From Halobaculum saliterrae (GTDB lineage: Archaea; Halobacteriota; Halobacteria; Halobacteriales; Haloferacaceae): a DNA stretch of 64,000 nucleotides. Under the pieces are notes generated by a model that made no database searches, was not told the origin of the DNA, and was given only the letters and a program-made list of their open reading frames with translations. Both the position numbers and the translations under genes were made by a program. The stretch is taken from contig NZ_WUUS01000001.1 of NCBI RefSeq assembly GCF_009831625.1, positions 186,301-250,300 of the forward strand. Reading direction: 5' to 3'. Positions 45,319-55,379 of this stretch are shown in pieces (within the stretch, counting starts at the first letter, position 1; every line of letters begins with the position of its first letter).

Positions 45319-45816
45319 TCAGAACAACGCCCGCACCCGATCGAGCGTCGAGTCGAGGTCGCCGGAGTTGTCGACGACGACCGGGTCCTCGACCGGCTCG
45401 AACTCCTCGCGGAGCAGATCGTACACGCCGACGTCCGCGTCCGACGGATCGTCCGCTCGCGACCGGATGCGATCCTTCGCGGTCTGCTCGTCGCAGCTTA
45501 CTCGCACCAGCCGGAGCGCGGCGTCCCGGCGCTCGGCGAGATCGCGCGCCTCCCGCCGGCGGACCGCGCGACGGAACGTCCCGTCGAGGACGACCGGGTC
45601 GCCCGCCCCGAGGCGCTCACTCGCGCGGTCGAACACGGCCTCGTACGTCAGGCGCGACTCCTCGTCGGTGTAGGACGGGTCGGGGAACAGATCCTTTCGA
45701 ACCACGTCGGTGCGGACGATCGCGGCGTCGAGGCGGTCTGCGATCGCCGCCGCGACCGTCGATTTCCCGGCACCCGGGAGCCCGCAGACGACGACGAGAC
45801 GCGTGGTGTCCGACAT
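45319..45816 (-). CDS. P-loop kinase (zeta-toxin/AAA_33-like)
   Basis: 165 residues. Walker [10 protein letters not shown] is at residues 12-20, [13 protein letters not shown] resembles a lid/phosphoacceptor region, and the C-terminal half is acidic. Similar to the AAA_33 group of small kinases, which act on nucleosides, sugars or RNA ends. No antitoxin-like neighbour is present, so toxin function is unlikely. Start ATG at 45814-45816; longer in-frame starts run into the archaellin promoter region. Confidence 0.75.
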   Translation of the reverse strand: MSDTTRLVVVCGLPGAGKSTVAAAIADRLDAAIVRTDVVRKDLFPDPSYTDEESRLTYEAVFDRASERLGAGDPVVLDGTFRRAVRRREARDLAERRDAALRLVRVSCDEQTAKDRIRSRADDPSDADVGVYDLLREEFEPVEDPVVVDNSGDLDSTLDRVRALF

Positions 45817-45966
45817 CGATGTCCGTTCGACGGGTCGGCGCTCGGGACCGAGTATCCGTCGGTTCACGCTCACAGAGAAATCATCGTTGATATCTGGAGG
45901 TGTAGATACTATACGACGATCCCGGTACGTGTCGATATCCCAGAGCTGGGAGCAACCGAAGACACA

Positions 45967-46572
45967 ATGTTCGAATTCATCACGGACGAGGAAGAGCGCG
46001 GGCAGGTTGGTATCGGGACGCTCATCGTGTTCATCGCGATGGTGCTGGTGGCGGCGATCGCCGCCGGCGTCCTCATCAACACCGCCGGCTTCCTCCAGAG
46101 CAAGTCGCAGGAAACGGGACAACAGAGCAGTAAACAGGTCAGCGACCGCGTGCAGGAGGTCGCCACCGTCGGCAACGTCAACAGCGCCGGAGACGCAGTC
46201 AATTTCGTTAACGTGACGGTGACGCAGGCCGCCGGCGCCGGCGAGATCGACCTGCAGAACACGACGGTCACCTGGATCGGTCCCAGTGGGACCTACCAGC
46301 TGATCGCCGCCGCCGACTTCGACAACACACCGGCTGCTACCGGCGAGACGTTCACCTACGACATTATCAAGGACAGCGACGGCAGCGCGCCCGTCCTGAA
46401 CGACAACGACGACCGGCTTCAGTACATCTTCGACGTCGACCAGTTCGCCGGAGGCAACCTCAACGAGGGCGAGGAAGTGACCATCAAGATCAACACGAGG
46501 GCCGGCGCGACCACCGAGATCCGGTTCTCGGTCCCCGAGTCGCTCGGCAACAAGGAAGCCGTCGAGCTGTAA
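45967..46572 (+). CDS. Archaellin (archaeal flagellin), isolated copy
   Basis: 201 residues. A type III (prepilin-like) signal is clear: [12 protein letters not shown], then [25 protein letters not shown], with cleavage expected between G12 and Q13. The hydrophobic helix and [15 protein letters not shown] are the conserved archaellin core. The C-terminal domain is acidic with Asn-rich sites (NTTVTW, a possible N-glycosylation sequon). No arl motor or chemotaxis gene is nearby, so this is a stand-alone filament gene. A TATA-like ACTATAC at 45908-45914 would give a leader of about 30 bases. Confidence 0.9.
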   Translation: MFEFITDEEERGQVGIGTLIVFIAMVLVAAIAAGVLINTAGFLQSKSQETGQQSSKQVSDRVQEVATVGNVNSAGDAVNFVNVTVTQAAGAGEIDLQNTTVTWIGPSGTYQLIAAADFDNTPAATGETFTYDIIKDSDGSAPVLNDNDDRLQYIFDVDQFAGGNLNEGEEVTIKINTRAGATTEIRFSVPESLGNKEAVEL

Positions 46573-46753
46573 GTCGGCTCACTTCCTTTCTCTCGATTCT
46601 CCTCGATGGGTAGTGGCGACGACGGCCGCTCGGTCCCCCGCCGTGTGGTGAGGATCCGACCGGTCGGTCGTCGACGGCGCGTTCGTCCCGCGAACCCATC
46701 GGCGTCGCAGGCGCCGGCTAACGAAGTATGGCGTCCCCGTCCCCGGACGGGAG

Positions 46754-47965
46754 ATGAGCGAGGACGACGACGGGGGCGGCGGTCGAGCGTGGTACAGACG
46801 GGACGCCCTGCGAGCGACGGGAGCGCTTGCCGCCGCAGCGGCGATCGGCGAACCGACGGCGGCCGTGGACCCGGCGGCGGAAACGTCGTACGTCGTCGAG
46901 CAGGGGTCGACGTGCGTTCCGGTTCGTCCAGTACAGGGGTCGCTCACGGCCGAAGAGTTCTACGAGTACCGGCTGCCGCCGCGGTACGTCTCCGAGGAGA
47001 ACGGCGCGGTCGTCGGTGACGAGGACCGATACAACTCGGCGGGAACGCGCGATCTTCAGCGCCCGGACACCAGCATCCTCCTGCTGTACGACGGTCCGGG
47101 AGGCGTGAGCTTGGTCGTCGTTCACGGCGGCCCGGACAGTCGCGACGGCGGGTCGGCGACGTTCACCTTCGGCGGCATTCCGATCACCGGCGAGTGGGCC
47201 GTCAGGGACGACCAGTACGACGGGTCGTCGAACTACGACCGGTGGAGCGTCGACGGCGAGCCGCAGCGTATCGACTGGACCTGGGCGGCCGGTCGCACGG
47301 ACGGCGGCGTGTTCCGCCCCCTCGGCACCGAGGTCGACGTGACGATCGATCCCGCGTTCAACGAGGCCGCCGAGCTGTTCGGCGTCAACTACGAGGGCAC
47401 CGTGACCGACTGGGAGCTCCTCTCCGCGACCGAATCCGGCATCGAGCGCGCGGCGCTCGCGCTCGATGAACCGATCCGCATCAGAGCCGGATCGTGCGGC
47501 TCCGATGGGACGACTGACAGCGGGGGCGACAACACCGATTCGGACACTCCGGACGACAGCGAGGGTGACTCCGACGAACAGGACGAAAGCGAGGACGACG
47601 AGACGGGAGACGGGAAATCGGGCCCCGCGGACGACAGTGGTCCGCCCGAGGACGCCGGACCGCCTGACGACGCGGGTCCGCCTGACGACGCGGGACCGCC
47701 CGATCACTCGAACGCACCGGACGATGCCGGTCCGCCCGACGACGCCGGCCCGCCCGACGATGCCGGACCACCCGACGACGCCGGTCCGCCCGGTAGCGAC
47801 CCCGAAGACGATCGGGATTCGGACGAGGACGACGACGAGAACGATGACGACGATGGGAGTGACGACGACGAGCACGAACGTGAGAAGGGAGACGACGAAG
47901 AGGGGGATGACGACGAAGACGACGACGCCGAGGAAGAAGACGACGACGAGGACGATGAGGACTGA
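46754..47965 (+). CDS. Tat-exported protein with GPPDDA repeats and polyacidic tail
   Basis: 403 residues. The N-terminus YRRDALRATGALAAAAAIGEPTAA is a twin-arginine signal. Residues about 45-245 form a globular, beta-rich secreted domain with an aromatic-rich core (YEYRLPPRYVSEENGAVVGDEDRYNSAG), and one Cys pair region. Residues about 296-345 are a GPPDDA hexapeptide repeat. The last 60 or so residues are nearly all Asp, Glu, Gly and Asn. I do not recognise the domain. The acidic tail could bind calcium or sit in the S-layer, an inference. The lone archaellin gene lies 180 bases upstream. Confidence 0.75.
   Translation: MSEDDDGGGGRAWYRRDALRATGALAAAAAIGEPTAAVDPAAETSYVVEQGSTCVPVRPVQGSLTAEEFYEYRLPPRYVSEENGAVVGDEDRYNSAGTRDLQRPDTSILLLYDGPGGVSLVVVHGGPDSRDGGSATFTFGGIPITGEWAVRDDQYDGSSNYDRWSVDGEPQRIDWTWAAGRTDGGVFRPLGTEVDVTIDPAFNEAAELFGVNYEGTVTDWELLSATESGIERAALALDEPIRIRAGSCGSDGTTDSGGDNTDSDTPDDSEGDSDEQDESEDDETGDGKSGPADDSGPPEDAGPPDDAGPPDDAGPPDHSNAPDDAGPPDDAGPPDDAGPPDDAGPPGSDPEDDRDSDEDDDENDDDDGSDDDEHEREKGDDEEGDDDEDDDAEEEDDDEDDED
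47639..47791 (+). repeat. 18-base tandem repeat encoding GPPDDA
   Basis: About eight and a half copies of an 18-base unit encode AGPPDD with variants GPPEDA, GPPDHS and NAPDDA in the middle. Codon differences between copies show the array is not very recent. It lies inside the Tat-exported protein and leads into its acidic tail. Confidence 0.85.
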
Positions 47966-48107
47966 ATCACGCGGTTGAGTCGACGGATCGAGAGAGTTCC
48001 GCACTCACGGACCCGTCGCCCACGACAGCTCGACGGAAGCAGCTGCCGGTTCCGCGGTCGTCTCGAAACCGACGGTGACGACTCTCCGAAGCGTAGAATG
48101 CGGGAAG

Positions 48108-48180
48108 TGGGCCGGCGCGAATTTGAATCGCGGTTACGGCCACCCGAAGGCCGAAGGATACCAAGCTACCCCACCGGCCC
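48108..48180 (-). tRNA. tRNA-Pro (anticodon CGG)
   Basis: 73-nt cloverleaf on the minus strand. The acceptor stem GGGCCGG pairs with CCGGCCC, with discriminator A73. The D-loop contains the GG pair, with a three-base D stem. The anticodon stem CGGCC/GGCCG closes the loop TTCGGGT, giving CGG at 34-36. The variable loop is 4 nt, and the T-stem CGCGA/TCGCG encloses TTCAAAT. No intron. CCA is not encoded. Confidence 0.93.
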
Positions 48181-48203
48181 GCATCCCGAGGAACGCCGGG
48201 CGT

Positions 48204-48213
48204 TCTGTTAAGG
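48204..48213 (-). promoter_or_regulatory. TATA box for tRNA-Pro
   Basis: GCCTTAACAG on the minus strand lies about 24-33 bases before the 5' end of the tRNA, the position of the box A element in archaeal tRNA genes. Confidence 0.6.
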
Positions 48214-48277
48214 CTTCCGAACGCGGGGCAGTCCCCCGATCGCGTGCCCCCGCCGGAGACCGACTCCGGACCGACGC

Positions 48278-48868
48278 TCAGTACCGCTCGTAGCCGTCGG
48301 TGTCGAGATAGTTGTTGGCGACGCTGATAGCGTGATCCGCGTGGATCGCCTCGGGGCCGAGCCGAACCCGGCGGTCGGCGCGGTCGGCGAGGAGATCGGC
48401 CTCCTCGGCGGTGAAGTCCGAGTGGTCCGAGAGGACGAACACCGGATCCTCGGGCGGTTCAGTCTCGACGATCGGATCCCCCTCCTCGTGCAGTTGGACG
48501 AGCGTACCGTCGATCGCGTCGAGCGTCTCGGCCACTCCCATCCGGTACAGTTCGACGCCCGGAGACACCTCGGCCGGCATGTGGCCGATCGCGTTCTCGC
48601 GTGCATCGAGCGCGTCGCGAACCCGTGCGGCGGTCGTGCGCTCGTCGGGATGGAGCCCGCGGGCCGTCGCGCCCGAGAACCGGACGGTGTACTCGTCGCC
48701 GAGCACGAGGTGGACGCGGCTGTCCTCGCGGATCCCGTGCGAGAGGAACAGCCCGGCGTTGACACAGCGACACAGCAGATCCAGTCGCCCCGCCCCGCCG
48801 GCGAGGTCGTCGAGACTGAACTCGGGCGTCGTGGGGGCGTCGTGACCGCAGACGACGAACTGGCGCAT
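48278..48868 (-). CDS. trmY: tRNA (pseudouridine(54)-N1)-methyltransferase TrmY
   Basis: 196 residues of the SPOUT-fold TrmY family, which methylates pseudouridine-54 to m1-psi in archaeal tRNAs. It opens [49 protein letters not shown]. The knot region is [19 protein letters not shown], with [19 protein letters not shown] at the end; all are family features. Start ATG at 48866-48868. It is 97 bases upstream of tRNA-Pro on the same strand, but the tRNA has its own TATA box. Confidence 0.92.
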   Translation of the reverse strand: MRQFVVCGHDAPTTPEFSLDDLAGGAGRLDLLCRCVNAGLFLSHGIREDSRVHLVLGDEYTVRFSGATARGLHPDERTTAARVRDALDARENAIGHMPAEVSPGVELYRMGVAETLDAIDGTLVQLHEEGDPIVETEPPEDPVFVLSDHSDFTAEEADLLADRADRRVRLGPEAIHADHAISVANNYLDTDGYERY

Positions 48869-48956
48869 GCACGGCGTCGATCCGCGGAGACAATCGGCGT
48901 TCCGATCGGGGTCGGTCCCCTCGGTGGCGGACGTTACCGACACCAACAGCAATAAG

Positions 48957-48964
48957 TATAAATA
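48957..48964 (+). promoter_or_regulatory. TATA box for peptide transporter locus 2 binding protein
   Basis: TATAAATA lies 46-53 bases before the ATG at 49010. Transcription would start about 25 bases downstream, near 48985, which leaves a leader of about 25 nt. It also rules out the in-frame ATG at 48977. Confidence 0.75.
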
Positions 48965-49009
48965 GTGTTGTAAGCCATGGATCCATATCCCGCTTTGGGT
49001 AGAAAAACC

Positions 49010-50716
49010 ATGACAAAAGACGACATCACTCGCGTATTCGACCGAATGAACCGGCGCACGTTCCTAACTGGAACCGGCGCGGCGGGCGTCGCGGCCGTCT
49101 CCGGCTGTCTCGGCGGCGACAGCGGCCAGAGCGACGACGAGACGACCGACTCGGGCTCCGACGGCGGCTCGGACACCGATTCCGACACCGACTCGGGCGA
49201 CGACTCGGGAGGCTCGAGCGGCGGCACGCTCAACCTCGCGCTCGTCAAGAGCCCGCTAGAGTTCGACCCGATCGTGCTCAACGACGTGCCGTCCGATCAG
49301 GTGGCCAGCCAGATCTTCGAGGGGCTGTACACGTACGACGAGGGGACCGGCGTCGTCCCCGAGCTCGCGACGGGCGAGCCCGAAGTCAACGACGACGGCA
49401 CCGTGTACACGGTGACGATGACGACGGACGCGACGTTCTCGAACGGCGACCCCGTCACCCCCGAGGACGTGAAGTACAGCTTCGAGGCCCCGGTCGACGA
49501 GGAGACCGAGAACGCCTCGGAGTTCAACATGATCGACTCGATCGAGACGGAGGGCGACGACACGATCGTGTTCAACCTGAAGTACCCGTACGGGCCGTTC
49601 ATGAACACGCTCGCCGCCGGCCGTATCGTCCCGATGTCCGTCCGCGAGGACGACAAGGACGCGTTCAACACCCAGAACCCCGTCGGGTCGGGGCCGTTCG
49701 TCTTCGACGGCTGGCAGGAGGGCGACTACGTCGACCTCGTGCGCAACGAGGACTACTGGGGCGAGCCGATGGCGAACCTCGAGAAGGTCCACTACACGCC
49801 GATCACGGAGGCGACGACCCGCGTCACCACGCTCCGCAACGGCGAGAACGACGTGGTCGAGGAGATCCCGCCGAAGCTGTACTCGACGGTTCGCGACATC
49901 GACGACGCGAGCATCGACGAGGTGCCCGGGATCGGCTACTTCTACCTCGCGTTCAACTGTAACGAGGGCCCGACGTCGGACCCGATGGTCCGCGAGGCGA
50001 TCGACTACTGCTTCTCGATGGACAGGGCCGTCGAGCAGTACGTCGAGCCGACCGGCGTCCGCCAGTACGCGCCGACGCCCGCCTCGATCACCGAGGACTG
50101 GGGCTTCCCGATCGACGAGTGGGAGCAGATCCCCCACGACAAGAACATCGACGAGGCGACCGCCCTCTTCGAGGAGGCCGGCGTCTCGATGGACTACAAC
50201 TGGAAGATCATCGTCCCGCCGGACGACAAGCGCGAACAGATCGGTATCTCGGTCTCGAACGGCCTCAAGGAGGCCGGCTTCAACAACGTCTCGGTCCAGC
50301 GGCTCGACTGGGGCGCGTTCCTCGAGGCGTACGTCACCGGCAACGAGGACGACTACAACATGTACACGCTCGGCTGGTCCGGCACCCCCGACCCCGACGC
50401 GTTCACGTACTACATGTTCGGCCGTACGGACGACACGCTCGGCGTCACCAACGGGTCGTACTACGGCGCCAACAGCCAGCGGGGCAAGGACGCCGCCCAG
50501 AAGATCGTCGACGCCCGACAGTCGGCCGACCGGGAGGAACGCAAGCAACTGTACACCGAGGCGATCACCACGATCCTCGAGGACCGCGCGCACCTGCCCG
50601 CGTACAACCTCAAGAACAGCTTCGGCGTGAAGGACTACGTCAACGACTTCACGTCGCACCCGGTGGACTCGTTCCACCTGGTCACCGACGACAACAACGT
50701 CTCGGTCGACAAGTAG
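49010..50716 (+). CDS. Peptide ABC transporter substrate-binding lipoprotein (locus 2)
   Basis: 568 residues, SBP family 5. The signal [20 protein letters not shown] is a twin-arginine lipoprotein sequence, followed by a long Ser/Asp/Thr linker (about 35-75). The mature protein has [39 protein letters not shown] and [30 protein letters not shown]. Start chosen by the TATA box position. A small stem-loop and a new TATA box separate it from the permease genes, so the binding protein may be made at a higher level. Confidence 0.93.
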   Translation: MTKDDITRVFDRMNRRTFLTGTGAAGVAAVSGCLGGDSGQSDDETTDSGSDGGSDTDSDTDSGDDSGGSSGGTLNLALVKSPLEFDPIVLNDVPSDQVASQIFEGLYTYDEGTGVVPELATGEPEVNDDGTVYTVTMTTDATFSNGDPVTPEDVKYSFEAPVDEETENASEFNMIDSIETEGDDTIVFNLKYPYGPFMNTLAAGRIVPMSVREDDKDAFNTQNPVGSGPFVFDGWQEGDYVDLVRNEDYWGEPMANLEKVHYTPITEATTRVTTLRNGENDVVEEIPPKLYSTVRDIDDASIDEVPGIGYFYLAFNCNEGPTSDPMVREAIDYCFSMDRAVEQYVEPTGVRQYAPTPASITEDWGFPIDEWEQIPHDKNIDEATALFEEAGVSMDYNWKIIVPPDDKREQIGISVSNGLKEAGFNNVSVQRLDWGAFLEAYVTGNEDDYNMYTLGWSGTPDPDAFTYYMFGRTDDTLGVTNGSYYGANSQRGKDAAQKIVDARQSADREERKQLYTEAITTILEDRAHLPAYNLKNSFGVKDYVNDFTSHPVDSFHLVTDDNNVSVDK

Positions 50717-50724
50717 ATCGAATT

Positions 50725-50735
50725 CCCGAACCGGG
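50725..50735 (+). terminator. Short stem-loop after the binding-protein gene
   Basis: CCCG-AAC-CGGG directly follows the stop at 50716. It is a weak hairpin but lies where partial termination or processing would separate binding protein and permease transcripts. Confidence 0.3.
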
Positions 50736-50777
50736 CGTAAACTGACGGGAGCGGCCTCGAACCCCGCTTCCGCGAAC

Positions 50778-50785
50778 TTATATAT
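50778..50785 (+). promoter_or_regulatory. TATA box for the locus 2 permease-ATPase genes
   Basis: TTATATAT lies 36-43 bases before the permease ATG at 50821, suggesting a separate transcript with a leader of about 10 nt. Confidence 0.65.
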
Positions 50786-50820
50786 CCCCGTGCGAAACGA
50801 AGCCACACGACACTAGAGAC

Positions 50821-51816
50821 ATGGGACGCGCACAGTACACGATCCGACGGGTCCTGCAGGCGATACCGGTCCTGCTCGGGGTCGTCACGATCACGTACTT
50901 CCTGATGGAGGCGATGCCGGGCGACCCCGTGAGCATCATGCTCGGGCCGTCGCCCAGCGCCCAACAGGCCGCCGCCATCAGAGCGAAGTACGGACTCGAC
51001 CAGCCGCTGTGGCTCCGCTACCTGAACTACCTCTGGGACGTGGTACAGCTCGACCTGGGAACGAGCCTGTACTACGAGGTTCCCGTCACCCAGAAGATCC
51101 TCGAACGGATGCCGGTGACGATCCTGTTGCTCGTGTCGAGTTTCACGTTCGCGATCGTCACGTCGGTCCCGCTCGGGATCATCTCGGCCCAGCGACGCAA
51201 CAAGCCCACGGACCACGTCGCCCGGGTCGTGGCCCTGCTGGGCGTCTCGACGCCCTCCTTCTGGATCGGCCTGGTGCTCATCATCGTGTTCGCCTATCAG
51301 GTCAGTTGGTTCCCCGCGACCAACCTCGTGCTCCCGTGGGCGTCGCCCGCGGAGGTGGGCGTCGACAGTCAGCTCGACGTGCTCGTCACGTCGCTGCACC
51401 ACCTCGTGTTGCCGACGATATCGCTCGGCACGCTCCAGATGGCGGCGCTCACCCGGATCGAGCGGTCCTCGATGCTGGAGGTGCTCGGCGAGGAGTACGT
51501 CAAGCTCGCGCGAGCCTACGGCGTCAAGGAGACGACGATCCTCCGCAAGCACGCCTTCCGTAACGCACAGCTCCCGCTGATCACGCTGTTGGGGCTCCAG
51601 CTCACCAGCGCCATCGGCGGGGCGGTGTTGACCGAGACCGTCTTCTCCATCAACGGGATGGGGACGCTCATCATCACCGCGATCAACAACCAGGACTTCG
51701 CGCTGGTCGTCGGCACGACGCTCGTGCTCGGCTTGGTGTTCGTCGTCGGGGTCATCATCACCGACCTCTCGTACGCGTACATCGACCCGCGGGTCACCTT
51801 CGAGGACGCAGACTGA
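50821..51816 (+). CDS. Peptide ABC transporter permease DppB-type (locus 2)
   Basis: 331 residues, six membrane helices. The start AQYTIRRVLQAIPVLLGVVTITYFLMEAMPGDPVSIML is the DppB N-terminus. The EAA loop is GEEYVKLARAYGVKETTILRKHAFRNAQLPLITL. The stop shares one base with the next start (TGATG). It is 104 bases downstream of the binding-protein gene with its own TATA box. Confidence 0.92.
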   Translation: MGRAQYTIRRVLQAIPVLLGVVTITYFLMEAMPGDPVSIMLGPSPSAQQAAAIRAKYGLDQPLWLRYLNYLWDVVQLDLGTSLYYEVPVTQKILERMPVTILLLVSSFTFAIVTSVPLGIISAQRRNKPTDHVARVVALLGVSTPSFWIGLVLIIVFAYQVSWFPATNLVLPWASPAEVGVDSQLDVLVTSLHHLVLPTISLGTLQMAALTRIERSSMLEVLGEEYVKLARAYGVKETTILRKHAFRNAQLPLITLLGLQLTSAIGGAVLTETVFSINGMGTLIITAINNQDFALVVGTTLVLGLVFVVGVIITDLSYAYIDPRVTFEDAD

Positions 51817-52820
51817 TGGCGACGACAACCGGATCCGACACCGACTCGCGAACCGAGAGCGACGCACAGGCCGTCGAGTCCGACCCCGAACAGCCCGCCG
51901 CGAACGTCGGGTGGCGCTACACCGTCTCGCAGGTCCGTCGCGACCCGACGGCGCTGGCGGGGCTGGGGATCATCGGGGTCGCGACGCTCGTCGCGGTTAT
52001 CGCGTTCCTCGATCAGACCGTTCTCCCGATGTTCGGGATCGAACAGTACGCCATCGCGCAGGCGGTGTGGATGAGTCCCAACGCCGAGGTCGCCCCCCAA
52101 CTGCTGCCGCCGGCGTGGACGACCAACGTCTTCGGCGAGGGGACGTGGGCCCACCCGCTGGGCACCGACGACCGCGGACGCGACATCCTCGCACGGGTGT
52201 TCTACGGCACGCGGATCGCCATCTCCGTCGGCGTCATCGCGACGACCATCGCGCTGGTCGCCGGGACGGTCGTCGGGTCGGTCGCCGGCTACTACGGCGG
52301 CCGCATCGACGACGTGCTGATGCGCGCCGTCGAGACCCTGTACGCCATCCCGTTCCTCGTGCTCGTCATCGTGTTCATGGTCGCGTTCGGTCGCGACCTC
52401 ACGTTCGCGATGATCGGCGTGGGGATCGCCAACATCCCGACGTTCGCCCGGCTCATTCGCTCGCGGGTGCTGTCGGTACGCGAGGAGGACTACATCGAGG
52501 CCGCGCGGGCGGCCGGCGTGCGCGACCGCAACATCATCTTCAGACACGTCATCCCGAACAGCTTCGCGCCCGTTCTGGTACAGGCGACCCTGCAGATCGG
52601 CGTGGCGATCCTCATCGTCGCCGGGCTGTCGTTCCTCGGCTTCGGCGCACAGCCGCCCACGCCGTCGTGGGGACAGATGCTCTCGCAGTCGCGTGACTAC
52701 ATGCTGCCCGACCCGTGGTTCAGTATCTGGCCCGGGCTCGCGATCCTCATCACCGTGGTCGGCTTCAACCTGCTCGGCGACGGGCTTCGCGACGCGCTCG
52801 ACCCCCGTATCAACAACTGA
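51816..52820 (+). CDS. Peptide ABC transporter permease DppC-type (locus 2)
   Basis: 334 residues. After an acidic cytoplasmic start of about 40 residues come the OppC-type helix and an extended extracytoplasmic loop (about 62-115) before HPLGTDDRGRDILARVFYGTRIAI. The EAA loop is EEDYIEAARAAGVRDRNIIFRHVIPNSFAPVLV. The first loop is longer than in locus 1 by about 35 residues. Stop and next start share a base (TGATG). Confidence 0.92.
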   Translation: MATTTGSDTDSRTESDAQAVESDPEQPAANVGWRYTVSQVRRDPTALAGLGIIGVATLVAVIAFLDQTVLPMFGIEQYAIAQAVWMSPNAEVAPQLLPPAWTTNVFGEGTWAHPLGTDDRGRDILARVFYGTRIAISVGVIATTIALVAGTVVGSVAGYYGGRIDDVLMRAVETLYAIPFLVLVIVFMVAFGRDLTFAMIGVGIANIPTFARLIRSRVLSVREEDYIEAARAAGVRDRNIIFRHVIPNSFAPVLVQATLQIGVAILIVAGLSFLGFGAQPPTPSWGQMLSQSRDYMLPDPWFSIWPGLAILITVVGFNLLGDGLRDALDPRINN

Positions 52821-53977
52821 TGTCCGAACCACTACTCACAGTCGAGAACCTGAAGACCCAGTTCTTCACCGAGGAAGGCACCGTCCGCGCGGTCGACGGC
52901 GTGAACTTCGAGGTCAACGAGGGCGAACTCGTCGGCCTCGTCGGCGAGTCCGGCGCCGGGAAGTCGGTCGCCGCCCAGTCGATCATGCGGCTCGTCGAGG
53001 AGCCGGGGCGGATCGTCGACGGCACCGTCACGTTCGACGGGAAGAAGCTGGTCGACATCGAGGAGACTCCCGACGGCCGGATGGAGGAGTCCGACGAGAT
53101 GCTCTCGAACCGGGAGATGCGCGAGCAGGTCCGCGGTCGCGAGATCGCGATCGTCTTTCAGGACCCCATGGAGTCGCTCAACCCCGTGTTCAAGGTGGGC
53201 GCCCAGCTTCGGGAGTTCATCGAGTTGAACCGGGGCGTGAACGAGTCGGAGGCGAAGACGATCGCCGTCGACATGCTCCGGGAGGTCGGCATCCCCGAAC
53301 CCGAGGCTCGCTACGACGACTACCCGCACGAGTTCTCCGGCGGGATGCGCCAGCGCGTGCTGATCGCGATGGCGCTGGCGTGTGAGCCGCGGCTCATCAT
53401 CGCCGACGAGCCGACGACCGCGCTCGACGTGACCGTCGAGGGGCAGATCCTCGATCTGGTCAGCGACCTCCAGGAGCGGTACGACACCGCGTTCCTGTGG
53501 GTCACCCACGACATGGGCGTCGTCGCGGAGATCTGCGACCGCGTGAACGTCATGTACCTCGGCGAGGTCATCGAGGAGGCCGAGGTGGACGACCTGTTCC
53601 ACGACACGAAGCATCCGTACACCGAGGCGCTGCTGCGGTCGATGCCTCGCCCCGACCGATCGGTCGAGTCGCTCGACCCGATCAAGGGGGTGATGCCGGA
53701 GGCGATCAATCCCCCCTCCGGGTGTCGATTCCACACGCGCTGCCCGGAGGCCCGGGAGGCGTGCAAGGAGTTCCACCCGGAGTACCAGGACGTGAGCGAC
53801 GCCGACGAGGCGCCGCACGCGGTGTCGTGTATCAAGTACGAGCGCGTCGGCTACGAGGACAGCGACCCGCTCCAAACGGAGGCGACGGGCGCCTTCGCGG
53901 GCGGGCTCGCCGACATGCGCGGCGACGACGACGGCCGGGACCCCGCCGGCGTTCCCGGAGGTGAGGCCGATGAGTGA
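52820..53977 (+). CDS. Peptide transporter ATPase DppD-type (locus 2)
   Basis: 385 residues, one ABC ATPase domain. Walker A GESGAGKS, signature FSGGMRQRV, Walker [14 protein letters not shown] and H-loop VTHDMGVV are all intact, so it should be active. A 25-residue loop ([20 protein letters not shown]) sits before the Q-loop [10 protein letters not shown]. The C-terminus has [15 protein letters not shown]...C. It overlaps the next ATPase gene by eight bases. The ATG at 52820 shares a base with the permease stop. Confidence 0.93.
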   Translation: MSEPLLTVENLKTQFFTEEGTVRAVDGVNFEVNEGELVGLVGESGAGKSVAAQSIMRLVEEPGRIVDGTVTFDGKKLVDIEETPDGRMEESDEMLSNREMREQVRGREIAIVFQDPMESLNPVFKVGAQLREFIELNRGVNESEAKTIAVDMLREVGIPEPEARYDDYPHEFSGGMRQRVLIAMALACEPRLIIADEPTTALDVTVEGQILDLVSDLQERYDTAFLWVTHDMGVVAEICDRVNVMYLGEVIEEAEVDDLFHDTKHPYTEALLRSMPRPDRSVESLDPIKGVMPEAINPPSGCRFHTRCPEAREACKEFHPEYQDVSDADEAPHAVSCIKYERVGYEDSDPLQTEATGAFAGGLADMRGDDDGRDPAGVPGGEADE

Positions 53978-55274
53978 GGCCGACGGAACGGGCGCGCTCG
54001 GCACCGGCGCCGGCGGGACCGACGACGACACGATCCTCAGCGTTCAGGGACTGACGAAACACTTCAGCCAGTCCGACGGAATGCTGTCGGCGCTGTTCGA
54101 CGAGCCGCCCGTTCGCGCCGTCGAGGACGTGAGCTTCGACGTGAAGCGCGGGGAGACGCTCGGGCTCGTCGGCGAGTCCGGCTGCGGGAAGTCGACGCTC
54201 GCGCGCACCATCCTCCGACTCGTCGATCCCACCGACGGCGCCGTGTACTTCGAGGGCGACAACCTCGCGGAGCTGTCCGGGTCGAACCTCCGCGAGCGCC
54301 GCCGCGACCTGCAGATGATCTTCCAGGATCCCCAGTCGAGCTTGGACCCGCGGATGAAGGTCGGCCCCATCGTCGAGGAGCCGATGAAGGCCCACGGCCT
54401 CTACAAGGGCGAACGCGAGGAGCGCGCCCGCGAGCTGTTGGAGAAGGTCGGCCTCGACCCGCACCACTACAACCGGTACCCGCACCAGTTCTCCGGCGGG
54501 CAACGCCAGCGGATCAACCTCGCGCGGGCGCTGTCGGTGAACCCGGACTTCATCGTCTGCGACGAGCCGGTGTCGGCGCTCGACGTGTCGATCCAGGCGC
54601 AGGTGCTCAACACGATGCAGGAGCTGCAGGACGAGTTCGGCCTCACCTACCTGTTCATCGCCCACGACCTCAGCGTCATCCGGCACATCTCCGACCGCGT
54701 CGCCGTGATGTACCTCGGGAAGCTGGTCGAGCTCGCCGAGACCGAGGAGCTGTTCGAGCACCCCGAACACCCGTACACGAAGGCCCTGCTCGATTCCATC
54801 CCGGTCCCGGATCCGCGCTCGGAGGGCGCCCGGAGCGTGCTGGAGGGGGACGTTCCCTCGCCGATCGAGCCGCCGTCGGGCTGTCGGTTCCGGACCCGGT
54901 GTCCGAGGCTCATCCAGCCCGACGAGTTCTCGATGGACTCCGACACGTGGAAGGCCGTCCGCGAGTTCGCCCGCGCCGTGGACCGGCGCACCTTCGAGGC
55001 CGACGACCGCGCCGCGGTCCGTGCGGAGTTCTTCCCCGACGGAACCCCGTCGGGACGCGCGGGGACCGTCGTCGACGACGCGCTCGATCGGGTCGCCGAC
55101 GACGAGTGGGAGGACGCGGCCGAACAGCTCATTTCCACGTTCGCCGACGCGAGCATCTGTGCGACCGAGGAGCCCTCCTACTCGGTCGACCCGACGATCG
55201 GCGACGGCGAACACTTCGCCGCCTGCCACCTCCATCGCGATGACGTGGAGGCGCCCGCCCCGGCGGACGACTGA
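53970..55274 (+). CDS. Peptide transporter ATPase DppF-type (locus 2)
   Basis: 434 residues. ABC motifs: [31 protein letters not shown] and IAHDLSVI. The family CRFRTRCP motif near 310 is followed by an extra roughly 85-residue acidic helical segment before the terminal C...C pair (SICATEEP...ACHLH). This lengthens it beyond usual DppF proteins (about 330). The locus 3 DppF has a similar extension, while the fused protein of locus 1 does not. Last gene of the locus 2 operon. Confidence 0.93.
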   Translation: MSEADGTGALGTGAGGTDDDTILSVQGLTKHFSQSDGMLSALFDEPPVRAVEDVSFDVKRGETLGLVGESGCGKSTLARTILRLVDPTDGAVYFEGDNLAELSGSNLRERRRDLQMIFQDPQSSLDPRMKVGPIVEEPMKAHGLYKGEREERARELLEKVGLDPHHYNRYPHQFSGGQRQRINLARALSVNPDFIVCDEPVSALDVSIQAQVLNTMQELQDEFGLTYLFIAHDLSVIRHISDRVAVMYLGKLVELAETEELFEHPEHPYTKALLDSIPVPDPRSEGARSVLEGDVPSPIEPPSGCRFRTRCPRLIQPDEFSMDSDTWKAVREFARAVDRRTFEADDRAAVRAEFFPDGTPSGRAGTVVDDALDRVADDEWEDAAEQLISTFADASICATEEPSYSVDPTIGDGEHFAACHLHRDDVEAPAPADD

Positions 55275-55379
55275 GGCGTCCCGCACGCCGACGACTGAGG
55301 CGACCGGCCGTCGGTCACGTTCCCCGCGTTCTTCGGTTCTCTCGACTCGTTCGACGACGACGCCACGGCGCCGTCGCCA

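Noticed and set aside
45319-45816. Zeta-toxin-like kinase considered as part of a toxin-antitoxin pair
   Set aside because: No small antitoxin gene is adjacent and upstream is an archaellin promoter; a metabolic P-loop kinase is simpler.
48977-49009. Upstream in-frame ATG of the locus 2 binding protein
   Set aside because: It lies only about 13 bases past the TATA box, upstream of the likely transcription start, and would push the Tat motif too far from the N-terminus.
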